Positions 50,537-58,757 are shown, counted from the first letter of the stretch. The stretch: 64,000 bases of DNA from CAYOHG01 sp964465125 (GCA_964465125.1 CAYXIO010000001.1:131964-195963); one strand, 5' to 3'. Notes: generated from the sequence alone by a model not told the origin. Numbers and translations: made by a program.

Positions 50537-51342
50537 GAACCTGGTTCATCAGCGTGACCATGCTGGTCGCTGCGCTTGGTGTTTCGTCCTCGGCCTCTGC
50601 CCAGGGTCGGCCTGGCGCCGGTGGCGGCTGGGGCCGCAGCGCAGCGCCGTCCCCAGGAAACGCCGCAGCGCATGCGGACATGGAGCGCGGCCGCGGCAAA
50701 CAACGGGGTGGTGGATCGTCGCCCTGTGCCGGCCGCGGCGTGGCGCAGCTTGACGAGGCTGCTCCAGCGGGCCCGTCGCGCAGGCCGTCCGCCAGTCGCT
50801 GCGCGAGCGGGCCGTGTCGAGGCCCTGCGTGCGGCGGATGCGGCGGTGGGCGCTGCGGAATGGGGTGCACCCAGGGGCGCGGCTCCGGAGGACCGGCGTC
50901 GACCGCTGGAGCGTGCGTCGCAACTTCGAGTGCACGATCGGCATCCGTCGTGCTCAGCACCGCCGAGGTCGCGGCGCTGAACGAAGCCCTGCTGGAGGAG
51001 TATCGGGCGCGGAGCTTCTATCACGACGCCCGGGCGCGATTCGGCGCGGTGCGCCCGTTTGCGAACCTCGAGCGCGCCGAGCAACGCCATGTGGAGGCGA
51101 TCCTGGCGCTGTTCGATCACTATCAGCTTGCGCCGCCGGCCGCCGATGCCGCCAGGCCCGCCATGACCGCGCAGACGCTTGCGGGTGCGTATGCGTTGGC
51201 GGCGGACCTGGAGCGCGGCGAGGGGCCGTTCTACGACCGGCTGTTATCCGGCACGGACAAGACCGACATCCGCACGGTCTTTGAGCGGCTGCGCCAGGTT
51301 TCGCTGGAGCGGCACCTGGCCGTCGTGGAGCGCGGCCGCTGA
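50533..51342 (+). CDS. Secreted Cys-rich ferritin-like (DUF2202) protein
   Basis: 269 aa; the start overlaps the preceding stop, with AGGAG 7 nt upstream. Signal peptide (MRTWFISVTMLVAALGVSSSASA). A low-complexity region (about 25-130) is Gly/Ser/Arg-rich and carries a Cys cluster (GPCRGPACGGCGGGRCGMGC), with several CxxC/CxxxC spacings. The C-terminal domain (about 140-265: LNEALLEEYRARSFYHDA, FGAVRPFANLERAEQRHVEAI, RQVSLERHLAVV) is the DUF2202 ferritin-like four-helix bundle, with Glu/His metal ligands (ExxH in RAEQRH and SLERH). A metal-binding or oxidase role is inferred. A frameshift in the low-complexity region was considered and rejected because both parts stay in one frame. Confidence 0.82.
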   Translation: MRTWFISVTMLVAALGVSSSASAQGRPGAGGGWGRSAAPSPGNAAAHADMERGRGKQRGGGSSPCAGRGVAQLDEAAPAGPSRRPSASRCASGPCRGPACGGCGGGRCGMGCTQGRGSGGPASTAGACVATSSARSASVVLSTAEVAALNEALLEEYRARSFYHDARARFGAVRPFANLERAEQRHVEAILALFDHYQLAPPAADAARPAMTAQTLAGAYALAADLERGEGPFYDRLLSGTDKTDIRTVFERLRQVSLERHLAVVERGR

Positions 51343-51420
51343 GGCGGCGCCTGGACGCTGCGGAACGGCCGAGCTGGGGCTGGCGCCGGCCCCGGCTCGG
51401 CGTCCCGCGGTTGCTTCTGC

Positions 51421-52689
51421 CTATGTCCCTTCGCCCGAGCTGACCAGGTACTTCGCCTGCTCAGCGGTGAGCTTGTCGATGCGGATGGACATGGCCTCGA
51501 GCTTGAGCCTGGCGACCGTCTCTTCGATTTCGCGCGGCACGTCGTGTACTTCCAGCGACATGCGTCCGTTCATCTTCTTGCACCACTCGGCGGCGAGCGC
51601 CTGCGTGGCGAAGCTCATGTCCATGACGCTGGCGGGGTGGCCGGTGGCGGCGCTGAGATTGACCAGCCGGCCCTGGGCCAGCAGGAAGATGCTTTTCCGG
51701 TCGCTGATGACGAACTCGTCGACGTTGACGCGGACGTCGCGCACGACCTTGCGCGACAGTTTCTCCAGCGCGGGGATGTCGATCTCGACGTCGAAGTGAC
51801 CGCTGTTGCACACGATTGCGCCGTTGCGCATCTTCTTGAAGTGCTCGTCGCGGAGCACGTGCTTGTTGCCGGTGACGGTGATGAACACCTCGCCGTCCGT
51901 CGCCGCCTGGCTCATCGGCCGCACGTCGAAGCCGTCCATGACCGCTTCGAGGGCCTTGAGCGGGTCGACCTCGGTGACCGTGACCAGCGCGCCGGCGCCG
52001 CGGGCGCGCATCGCCACACCGCGGCCGCACCAGCCATAGCCGGCGACGACGACCTTCTTGCCCGCCAGCAGCAGGTCGGTGGCGCGCAGCACGCCGTCCA
52101 GGGTGCTCTGTCCGGTGCCGTAGCGGTTGTCGAACATGTGCTTGGTGTCGGCGTCGTTGACGGCGACGACCGGGAACCTCAGCAGGCCCTGCTGGTGCAT
52201 GGCGCGCAGGCGAATGACGCCCGTGGTCGTCTCCTCCATGCTGGCGATGATGTTGCCGGCGTCGTTTTGCCGCTTGGTGTGCAGCACGTTGACCAGGTCG
52301 GCGCCGTCGTCCATGGTGACGTGCGGCTTGATGTCAATGACGGCGTTCAGGTGCTCGTAAAAGGTCTTGACCGACTCGCCGCGGCGCGCGAAGACGGGGA
52401 TGCCGAAATCGGCGACCAGGCTGGCGGCGGTCTCGTCCTGGGTGCTGAGCGGGTTGCTGGCGCAGAGGGCGATTTCGGCTCCGCCGGCCTTCAGCGTCCG
52501 CATCAGGTTGGCCGTCTCGCTGGTCACGTGCATGCAGCAGCCCATCCGCAGCCCTTTGAGGGGCTTGCTGCGCTCGAAGCGCTGCTTGATCAGCCCGAGC
52601 ACGGGCATGTCGCGCTCGGCCCAGAGAATCCGCTTGCGGCCGGATTCAGCCGACTTCACATTCGCGATATCACACTTGGCCTTGGCCAT
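51421..52689 (-). CDS. ahcY: Adenosylhomocysteinase
   Basis: 422 aa from the ATG at 52689 (AGGAG 10 nt upstream). It hydrolyses S-adenosylhomocysteine to adenosine and homocysteine with NAD+, in the methyl cycle. Seen in the sequence: MPVLGLIKQRFERSKPLKGLR at the start; GCCMHVTSETANLMRTLKAGG; the NAD-binding Rossmann loop VVAGYGWCGRGVAMRARG; TEVDPLKALEAVMDGF; the catalytic/structural NSGHFDVEIDI and NLSAATGHPASVMDMSFATQ. It is missing the long C-terminal extension of the eukaryotic enzyme and is typical for bacteria. The leader is 200 bp but no SAH riboswitch could be recognised. It is followed (plus strand) by the ECF operon, convergent. Confidence 0.97.
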   Translation of the reverse strand: MAKAKCDIANVKSAESGRKRILWAERDMPVLGLIKQRFERSKPLKGLRMGCCMHVTSETANLMRTLKAGGAEIALCASNPLSTQDETAASLVADFGIPVFARRGESVKTFYEHLNAVIDIKPHVTMDDGADLVNVLHTKRQNDAGNIIASMEETTTGVIRLRAMHQQGLLRFPVVAVNDADTKHMFDNRYGTGQSTLDGVLRATDLLLAGKKVVVAGYGWCGRGVAMRARGAGALVTVTEVDPLKALEAVMDGFDVRPMSQAATDGEVFITVTGNKHVLRDEHFKKMRNGAIVCNSGHFDVEIDIPALEKLSRKVVRDVRVNVDEFVISDRKSIFLLAQGRLVNLSAATGHPASVMDMSFATQALAAEWCKKMNGRMSLEVHDVPREIEETVARLKLEAMSIRIDKLTAEQAKYLVSSGEGT

Positions 52690-52872
52690 CTCGTTGGTCT
52701 CCTGCACTGGGTTGGCGGCGTGGAGGGCAGCGCACTCGCACACGTCGGGGCAGTGCCGAACACACAGGCACTTTGTTGCCGGAAACGGCGAACGATAGCG
52801 GCGGGAAGGCGAGCGGGCAACGATGCCGCGCCGAGCGGCGACTGAGGCCGTGGGAAGGCGCCCGCGCAGGTG

Positions 52873-52906
52873 AAAAAAGAACCCCCCGGGCCGTGCCGGG
52901 GGGTTC
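52873..52906 (-). terminator. Intrinsic terminator after the calcium-repeat protein
   Basis: On the minus strand the 11-bp stem GAACCCCCCGG / CCGGGGGGTTC encloses a 6-nt loop, and the stem is followed by TTTTTTCAC, a six-U tract. It begins 50 nt beyond the stop at 52956. This is a textbook Rho-independent terminator and separates the gene from ahcY, whose leader is just beyond. Confidence 0.93.
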
Positions 52907-52955
52907 CGTCAGTCAGGATGCAGGCGGCTGGCCGCCAGGCCCGCCGCGTGGGCCG

Positions 52956-54623
52956 CTAGGCCGCCTTGCGGTGACTGCGGCGGATGAGCAGCATGCCGGC
53001 GTATCCGGCGATCAGCAGCGGCAGCATGGCCGCGCCGGTCGGTCCGCAGACGGCGCAGGCCGCGCCGCCGCCGCCGGCGTTCGGATCGACGCCGTCATTG
53101 GGGTCGGTGAAGTTGTTGCCGTCGCAGGCGTCGCCGCGGCCGTCGCCGTCGACGTCGGCCTGGTCCGGATTGGCGTCATCCGGGCAGTTGTCGCAGGCGT
53201 CGCCGACGCCGTCGCCGTCGGTGTCGGTCTGATTGGCGTTGCCGTCCGACGGGCAATTGTCGCAGACGTCGCCCACGCCGTCGCCGTCGAGGTCGCCCTG
53301 GTTGGCGTTGTCGTCGGTCGGGCAGTTGTCGCAGGCGTCACCCACGCCGTCGCCGTCGCTATCGGTCTGGGCGGCGTCGGCGTCCTCGGGGCAGACGTCG
53401 CAGGCGTTGCCGACGCCGTCGCCGTCGTTGTCGGCCTGGTCGGAGTTGCCGTCGTCGACGCAGTTGTCGCAGGCGTCACCGATGCCGTCGCCATCGACGT
53501 CGGCCTGGTCGGCGTTCGCCGTTGCGGAGCAGTTGTCGCAAACGTCCCCGATGCCGTCGCCGTCGGCGTCGGCCTGGTCGGCGTTGGCGTCGTCGGGACA
53601 GGTGTCGCAGTCGTCGATCGTGCCGTCGGCGTCGGTGTCGTCCTCGCACTCGTCCGGCACGCCGTTGTTGTTGCAGTCCTCGCTGGTGGCGTCGGCGATG
53701 TCGCAGGAGTCGAGGATGCCGTTATTGTTGCAGTCCAGTTCCGTGCCGTCGGCCAGCTCAGTGAAGTCGTTCAGGCCGTCGCCGTCGCAGTCCGCGAAGG
53801 CGAAGTTGACGATCTGGGAGATTTCGGCGTCGGTCAGGCACTGCATCGTGTTGGCCGGCAGCTCGACGAGCTCCTGGGCCTTCAGCGCCGCCGAGAAGTT
53901 CGTCGGCTGTCCGCTGACGAAGGTCATGATGATGATCGTCTCGCCCGCGTCGATGTCCAGGATGAACGACCAGGAAGGGCCGTCGTCGAACGGAACGAAC
54001 TTGATGGTGTCGAGGCGCTCGGGCGCATCAGGCCCCTGGATGACGTGAGCCAGACGCGGGTCGGCGATGTCGCCGTTGGTCGTCACCCAGTCGTCATCCG
54101 TGGTCACGAGGCCGTCGTTGAACGACGAGGCGATGACCAGGGTGTCGCTGTCCGAGCCGAGGTTGTTCTCGTCCCAGGAAACCGTGACCGACTCAGTGGC
54201 CGCGCCGTTGTTGGTGATGATATTGAGCCAGCGGCAGAAAGCGTCGTTGTCGGGCACGAAGACCTTCCGGCTGACGGTCAGGTTCCCGATGGTCTGCGGG
54301 TTGAAGATGAGCTGGCGGTTGTTGCATTCGGTGGTGACGGCGCCGTTGTTGGTGTACGCGGTGCCGTTGACGAACAGCGCGCCGTAGCCGTCGAAGGCGT
54401 CGGTAAGCGTCGTCGTCGTCGAAGCGCCGCTGGTCGTGGTGGAAATGACCGAGTGCGTGTAGCTCGCTTCACTGGCGGCGCCTGACGCGGAGCTCGACGA
54501 GGACGTGGTGTCGGTCTGGATGAAATACTCCAGGCCCGACGCGTCGATCAGGGATGTGTTGCCGGCAAACGCCAGGCCGCACCCCCACCCGAGCAGAACG
54601 GACAATCGAAGCAGTCTGTTCAT
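52956..54623 (-). CDS. Secreted thrombospondin-type-3 calcium-repeat protein with Cys-containing C-terminal signal
   Basis: 555 aa from the ATG at 54623 (GGGAGG 8 nt upstream). Signal peptide (LLRLSVLLGWGCGLAFAG). Residues about 25-300 form a beta-rich domain with Thr/Ser/Asn content. From about 320 to 500, repeated TSP3-type calcium modules follow, of the form DADGDGIGDVCDNC / DTDGDGVGDACDNCPDD; at least seven consecutive copies of a D-x-D-G-D-G-x-G-D-x-C-D-x-C unit are visible. The C-terminus reads CAVCGPTGAAMLPLLIAGYAG then MLLIRRSHRKAA: a Cys-Gly-Pro motif, one hydrophobic helix and a basic tail. That tripartite layout resembles MYXO-CTERM-type sorting signals. Calcium-stabilised surface protein; adhesion or matrix role inferred. 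The start is preceded by a candidate promoter at 54698-54726. Confidence 0.92.
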   Translation of the reverse strand: MNRLLRLSVLLGWGCGLAFAGNTSLIDASGLEYFIQTDTTSSSSSASGAASEASYTHSVISTTTSGASTTTTLTDAFDGYGALFVNGTAYTNNGAVTTECNNRQLIFNPQTIGNLTVSRKVFVPDNDAFCRWLNIITNNGAATESVTVSWDENNLGSDSDTLVIASSFNDGLVTTDDDWVTTNGDIADPRLAHVIQGPDAPERLDTIKFVPFDDGPSWSFILDIDAGETIIIMTFVSGQPTNFSAALKAQELVELPANTMQCLTDAEISQIVNFAFADCDGDGLNDFTELADGTELDCNNNGILDSCDIADATSEDCNNNGVPDECEDDTDADGTIDDCDTCPDDANADQADADGDGIGDVCDNCSATANADQADVDGDGIGDACDNCVDDGNSDQADNDGDGVGNACDVCPEDADAAQTDSDGDGVGDACDNCPTDDNANQGDLDGDGVGDVCDNCPSDGNANQTDTDGDGVGDACDNCPDDANPDQADVDGDGRGDACDGNNFTDPNDGVDPNAGGGGAACAVCGPTGAAMLPLLIAGYAGMLLIRRSHRKAA

Positions 54624-54697
54624 CGAATCGGCCTCCCTGCGAGTGACGTAAGCCGCGCCGGAGCGAACCGGCGCTGGCACAAAATCCTAGGTGAGGC

Positions 54698-54726
54698 ATC
54701 GTTGGGGCGGGAGTCTCCGATGTCAA
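54698..54726 (-). promoter_or_regulatory. Candidate sigma-70 promoter of the calcium-repeat protein
   Basis: Minus-strand TTGACA (54726-54721) is a perfect -35. AACGAT (54703-54698) lies 17 nt downstream as a weak -10 (three of six). The site is 75 nt upstream of the start codon. Confidence 0.4.
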
Positions 54727-54897
54727 GCCCAATTCGACCTATCCTGGGCGACCGCCGGCACCGTTGCCGGCGCGCCGCCGTCCGCGCAAGCGGCGCGGTC
54801 GGCCGGGCCAAGCGGCGGGCGCGGCGCGTTTCCGCGCACGCCCGCTGCATCGGCTGAATGGACTGTCCGGTTCCCCGCGGTGCTCGTGGCGCAATTC

Positions 54898-55134
54898 CTA
54901 CCCGGCCGGCTGGCGCGGGCCTCCGCTTACGTAACCGATCAGGTCGCCCAAGAGCTCGTTCTTGAGCGTGCCGGCCATCGTGTGGAGGGAGACGGCGGCG
55001 CTGGAGGTCTGCTCGGCGCCCGCGGCGTTGCGCTGCACGGTCTGGTCAAGCTGCCCGGTGGACGCGTTGATCTGCTCGACGCCGCGCGACTGCTCCGCCG
55101 CCGCCTCGCTGATGCTGGCCAGCTTGCGGGCGAA
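54898..55134 (-). pseudogene. Methyl-accepting chemotaxis protein remnant (C-terminal part)
   Basis: About 78 residues on the minus strand match the end of the MCP signalling domain: FARKLASISEAAAEQSRGVE, QINASTGQLDQTVQRNAAGAEQTSSAAVSLHTMAGTLKNELLGDL. The heptad pattern and EQ/QINxxxxQLDQ motifs are clear, although this is only the far C-terminal third of an MCP hairpin. The frame upstream of 55134 (Arg/Pro/Gly-rich) has no relation to MCPs, so the ligand-binding, HAMP and hairpin-tip portions are gone. No other chemotaxis gene is in the window. It is an eroded gene or a rearrangement scar. Confidence 0.75.
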
Positions 55135-55302
55135 CGCGGGCGGCTGCGCGCAACCGCCGCCACGTGCGGCGCGATCCCACGAACCCGCCACGGCCGAATA
55201 TACTGCACCCCGCGTATGCGCTCCGTCGGCGTCGCGCGGCATTCGCCGGCGGCGCGGCGCCGGCGACCAGGGCATGATTCACCGGAAAGGCGGGAATTCG
55301 CA

Positions 55303-56133
55303 ATGCACAGCAATCGACGATCGGCGGGCCTCGGATGGTCTGAGTTTCTGGCGGCGGTGGCCTTCGGCCTGGCGGCCACCGGCGGGTGGGCTGCGGCGCC
55401 GCGGGCTGACTCGGCGCAGGCCGCGAGCGCGAAATCCGCGCCGGCAACCGCACCGGCGACCGCACCGGCGGACGACAAGGACGCCAAGGAGAAGGCCAAG
55501 GCGCTCGGGGCCAAGCAGCGCGAGCGGGCGAAACAGGAACGCGCCCTCGCCATCACGCGAAAGAACCTCGAAAAAACGCGGCTGTCCGCGACCCACGCGG
55601 AGATCGAGCAGCAGGAGGCCGTCACGCAGGCGGAATTCGAGCTCAGGGTCGCCCGGCAGGAGCTCGAGCGCTATCGCACTCACGAAGCGCCGACGCGCCT
55701 GGCGCGGGCCGAGCTGTCGCTCCAGTACGCCGAGGACGGCGCAAAGGAAGCCGAGGAGGAGCTGCACCAGCTCGAACTGATGTACCAGCAGGAGGAATTC
55801 GCGGACAAGACCAAGGAGATCGTGCTGGAGCGCGGCCGGCGCCGGCTCGAACGCTCGCGGCGTGAGCTCGAGTTGCAGCGGGCCGACATGACCGTGCTGA
55901 AAGAGCGCACGATGCCGCTCGAGACGCAGCAGGCCGAGAACAAGCTCAAGCAGGCCGAGCGGGCGCTTGAGACCGCGCGGCGCACCATGGAGACGACCTT
56001 GCTGGAGCGTCGGATCGGGCTGCAAAGCGCCGAGTTCGACCTCGTCAACGCCGAGGCGGATTTCGCCGCGCTGCAGGCGGAAATCGCCGAGGCGGAGACG
56101 GAGCTGAAGTCCGCCGACGAGAGCAAGAAGTGA
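55303..56133 (+). CDS. Secreted coiled-coil protein
   Basis: 276 aa from the ATG at 55303. Signal peptide-like start (FLAAVAFGLAATGGWAAAP), Ala/Pro linker (ATAPATAPADD), then a highly charged coiled coil from about residue 55 to the end (KALGAKQRERAKQERALAI, ARQELERYRTHEAPTRL, ETQQAENKLKQAERAL). This resembles the periplasmic alpha-hairpin of HlyD/RND adaptor proteins but lacks the lipoyl and beta-barrel parts, so it is a stand-alone coiled coil. The stop overlaps the next gene (GTGA), indicating coupled translation with the prenyltransferase-like protein. Confidence 0.78.
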   Translation: MHSNRRSAGLGWSEFLAAVAFGLAATGGWAAAPRADSAQAASAKSAPATAPATAPADDKDAKEKAKALGAKQRERAKQERALAITRKNLEKTRLSATHAEIEQQEAVTQAEFELRVARQELERYRTHEAPTRLARAELSLQYAEDGAKEAEEELHQLELMYQQEEFADKTKEIVLERGRRRLERSRRELELQRADMTVLKERTMPLETQQAENKLKQAERALETARRTMETTLLERRIGLQSAEFDLVNAEADFAALQAEIAEAETELKSADESKK

Positions 56134-57341
56134 GTTCCATCATGCTGGCCGCTGCGCTGCTGACGTTGCCGGCCCCGTTGCCGCCCCTCATGCCGATGGA
56201 GTTGTCTCCCGAAACGCCCGCGCCGCGCGCGCAGCAGGCGATTGCCGGGCACGGCCGGCGCACGTTGGAGCCGGCCGAAGTGCGGGCGGGCGCGGCGCGA
56301 GCGATCGAGTTCCTGCTGGGCGCTCAGAAGCCGGACGGGGCCTGGGGCGGGCCGCAGGACGCGGTCTACACTTTCACCGGCGACGTCTGGTCCAATCCCG
56401 AGACGCATCGCGCCTGGATCGTCGCAACGACGGGCCTGTGCGTGGAGGCGCTGCTGCACGGCGAATCATCGCAGGCGGAGCGGGAGTCCGCCCGTCGAGG
56501 CGTCGAGTATCTGCTGGACAACGCCGCGGTCGGGCGTCCCAACGAGTGGGACACCATGAACAACTGGGGCTATATCTACGGGCTACAGGGCTTGGCGGCG
56601 GCGTACGCCGACGAGCGGCTGCGCGACTGGCCGCGCCGCGGCGAGATCGAGACGCTCAGCGCCCGGCTGGTGCGGAAGCTGGCGTATCACGAGTCGCTCA
56701 ACGGCGGCTGGGGGTACCTGGAGTTCGACGAGCCGCGCACCGCGCAGCCGCAATGGGCGACCAGTTTCATGACGGCGGCCGCTGCGGTCGCGATGCAGGA
56801 TGCGCAGGCCGCCGGCTTGGCGCATGACGATGCGATGCAGCGCCGGGCGCTGTCCGCGATCCGGCGCTGCCGGCTGCCCAGCGGCGCGTTTACGTACAGT
56901 GTTTCTCCGATCGCCGACCCGCGGCACTCGGAGTGGATCGACCAGGTGAAAGGCTCGCTGTCGCGCATTCAAGTGTGCCATTTCGCGCTGAAGCGCGGTG
57001 GCGACCCGATCAGCGACGAACAGCTTCGCACCGGACTGCGGCAGTTCTTCCAACATCACCGCTTTCTCGATATCGCCCGTAACCGGCCGATTCCGCACGA
57101 GACGTACTACTACAACTCCGGCTACTTCTACTTTTTCGGGCACTACTACGCCGCCCGCATCATCGAGCTGTTGCCGGCCGGCGAGCGCGAGGAGTGGTGG
57201 CGCCGGCTGCAATACGAGACGCTCAAGACCCAGCAGGCCGACGGCTCGATGTGGGACTACGACATGCACGCGTATGGCAAGGCCTACGGCACCGGCTATG
57301 CACTTCGGGTGCTGAAGGCCTCGCTGCGCACCGAGCCGTGA
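56130..57341 (+). CDS. Exported prenyltransferase/squalene-oxidase-repeat-like protein
   Basis: 403 aa from a GTG that overlaps the previous stop. The N-terminus is hydrophobic (IMLAAALLTLPAPLPPL) and likely an export signal. The body is an alpha/alpha toroid of the terpene cyclase/prenyltransferase superfamily: AIEFLLGAQKPDGAWGGPQDAVYTFTG, ARRGVEYLLDNAAVGRPNEWDTMNNWGYIY, KLAYHESLNGGWGYLEFDEP, with QW-like GGWG motifs. The catalytic DXDD of squalene-hopene cyclase is not present. Secreted members of this fold in planctomycetes have no known reaction; cyclase activity is doubtful. It is coupled to the coiled-coil gene. Confidence 0.83.
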   Translation: MSSIMLAAALLTLPAPLPPLMPMELSPETPAPRAQQAIAGHGRRTLEPAEVRAGAARAIEFLLGAQKPDGAWGGPQDAVYTFTGDVWSNPETHRAWIVATTGLCVEALLHGESSQAERESARRGVEYLLDNAAVGRPNEWDTMNNWGYIYGLQGLAAAYADERLRDWPRRGEIETLSARLVRKLAYHESLNGGWGYLEFDEPRTAQPQWATSFMTAAAAVAMQDAQAAGLAHDDAMQRRALSAIRRCRLPSGAFTYSVSPIADPRHSEWIDQVKGSLSRIQVCHFALKRGGDPISDEQLRTGLRQFFQHHRFLDIARNRPIPHETYYYNSGYFYFFGHYYAARIIELLPAGEREEWWRRLQYETLKTQQADGSMWDYDMHAYGKAYGTGYALRVLKASLRTEP

Positions 57342-57355
57342 CGCCGCCCGAACAC

Positions 57356-57476
57356 GAATAGCGAATGTCGAGTAGCGAGTAGCAAGTAGCGACTTACAGA
57401 GCCGCGGCCGAGCGAAGACCGCGTTCTCTCCTTCGCTGTTGGCTATTCGACATTCGCTCTTCTTCTCGACTTGCTG
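57356..57476. repeat. Degenerate 7-bp-periodic palindromic element, copy 2
   Basis: The longest copy. Left arm 57356-57397 is built from 7-mers such as GAATAGC, GAATGTC, GAGTAGC and AAGTAGC. Right arm 57431-57476 is the approximate inverted complement (GCTATTCGACATTCGCTCTTC). It fills the 139-bp space between the stops of two convergent genes (57341 and 57481), ending 4 bp from the aminotransferase stop. Same family as 346-449, 62091-62118 and 63575-63614. Confidence 0.75.
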
Positions 57477-57480
57477 CGTT

Positions 57481-58632
57481 TCAGCGCCGATAGAACCGCG
57501 CGATTCCGTCCACCACCGTCTGCTGCTGCGCGTCCGTCAGCTCTGGGTACATCGGCAGCGCCAGCACTTCGGCCGCGGCCGCTTCGGCCCGCGCGAATTC
57601 GCCCGCCCGGTGTCCCAGATAGGCAAAGCAGGTCTGCAAATGCAGCGGCAGCGGGTAGTACACGCCACAACCGATCTTGCGCTGACGGAGCGAGTCGGCC
57701 AGGTCGTCGCGGCGCGTCGCGCGCAGGACGTACTGGTGATAGACGTGCTGGCCGTGCCGTTCGACGGGCGTGCGGACGAATTCGGGCGCCAGCCCCGCGT
57801 CGGCCAGCAGCGCATTGTAGCGCGCCGCGATGCGCCGCCGGGCGGTGCTCCATTCGTCCAGCCGGCGCAGCTTGATGTGCAGGATGGCGGCCTGAAGCAC
57901 GTCGATGCGGAAGTTCCCGCCCACCAGCTCGTGGAAGTAGGTGTGCCCGCTGCCGTGGATGCGCAGCTTGCGGCAGCGCTCGAACATCGCGTCGTCGGAG
58001 GTGAACAGCGCGCCGGCGTCGCCGATCGCGCCGAGGTTCTTGGTCGGATAGAAGCTGGTTGCGCCGAACAGCCCGAGCGCGCCGGCGGAGCGCGTGCCCG
58101 TCCACTCGTCGCGTGCTCCGATGGCCTGGGCGGCGTCCTCGACGACCGCGATGTTCCGCGCCGCGGCAATCGCGTTGATCGCGCGCTGGTCGGCCAGTTG
58201 CCCGTACAGATGCACCGGAATCACGGCCCGGGTCTTCGGGGTGCTCCGGCGTTCGAACTCGGCGGGGTCGAGATTGAAGGTGTCGGCGTCGACGTCGACG
58301 AAGACGGGCTTGGCGCCGACGCGGTGCACGACGCCGGCGGTGGCGAAGAAGCTGAAGGTCGGCACGATCACTTCGTCGCCGGGGCCGATGTTCAGCGCCA
58401 TCAGCGCCATCAGCAGCGCGTCGGTGCCGCTGGAAACGCCCAGGCAGTGCGCCGCGCCCGCGTAGGCGGCCAGGTCGCGCTCGAAGGCCTCGACGCGCGG
58501 CCCGAGGACATACTGACCCGAGTCGCAGATCGCGGTGATCTCGCGCAGGATTTCCTCGCGCAGCGTCTGAAAGCCGGCGGCGAGATTCAGCGGCGGCACG
58601 GGGGTCGCGGGGGCGGCGGTGACGTCGGGCAT
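57481..58632 (-). CDS. DegT/DnrJ/EryC1-family sugar aminotransferase
   Basis: 383 aa from the ATG at 58632 (AAGGAG 5-6 nt upstream). PLP-dependent aminotransferase of the DegT group: GVSSGTDALLMALMALNIGPGDEVIVPTFSFFATAG, AVIPVHLYGQLAD, VEDAAQAIGA, and the catalytic Lys in FYPTKNLGAIGDAG. The ending is RIDVLQAAILHIKLRRLDEW and VYYPLPLHLQ. Family members transaminate keto-sugar nucleotides for lipopolysaccharide, O-antigen or antibiotics. With GxSSGTDAL and the GHGSGHTYFHE loop it is close to the WlbE/ArnB-like group, but the sugar cannot be told. Other glycan genes in the window (GT4-GT2, SLBB export, kinase) are far away. A stop-side palindromic element follows. Confidence 0.93.
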   Translation of the reverse strand: MPDVTAAPATPVPPLNLAAGFQTLREEILREITAICDSGQYVLGPRVEAFERDLAAYAGAAHCLGVSSGTDALLMALMALNIGPGDEVIVPTFSFFATAGVVHRVGAKPVFVDVDADTFNLDPAEFERRSTPKTRAVIPVHLYGQLADQRAINAIAAARNIAVVEDAAQAIGARDEWTGTRSAGALGLFGATSFYPTKNLGAIGDAGALFTSDDAMFERCRKLRIHGSGHTYFHELVGGNFRIDVLQAAILHIKLRRLDEWSTARRRIAARYNALLADAGLAPEFVRTPVERHGQHVYHQYVLRATRRDDLADSLRQRKIGCGVYYPLPLHLQTCFAYLGHRAGEFARAEAAAAEVLALPMYPELTDAQQQTVVDGIARFYRR

Positions 58633-58757
58633 GAGCGCTCCTTTTCCAGCAATCCGGTGATTCTACGGCGAAACAGCGCACTCATCCCAGGGGCCACAAG
58701 CCGCTCGCGACGATTGTTCGCCGCGCCGGGCGACCGCTTGAGCGGACGCCTGTGCCG

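Noticed and set aside
50549..50944. Alternate frames in the Cys-rich region suggesting a frameshift in the ferritin-like gene
   Set aside because: The signal peptide and the ferritin-like domain are in the same frame, so no shift is needed.
52690..52860. SAH riboswitch upstream of ahcY
   Set aside because: Looked for the conserved GAGGAGCGxUGC and pseudoknot on the minus strand; not found.
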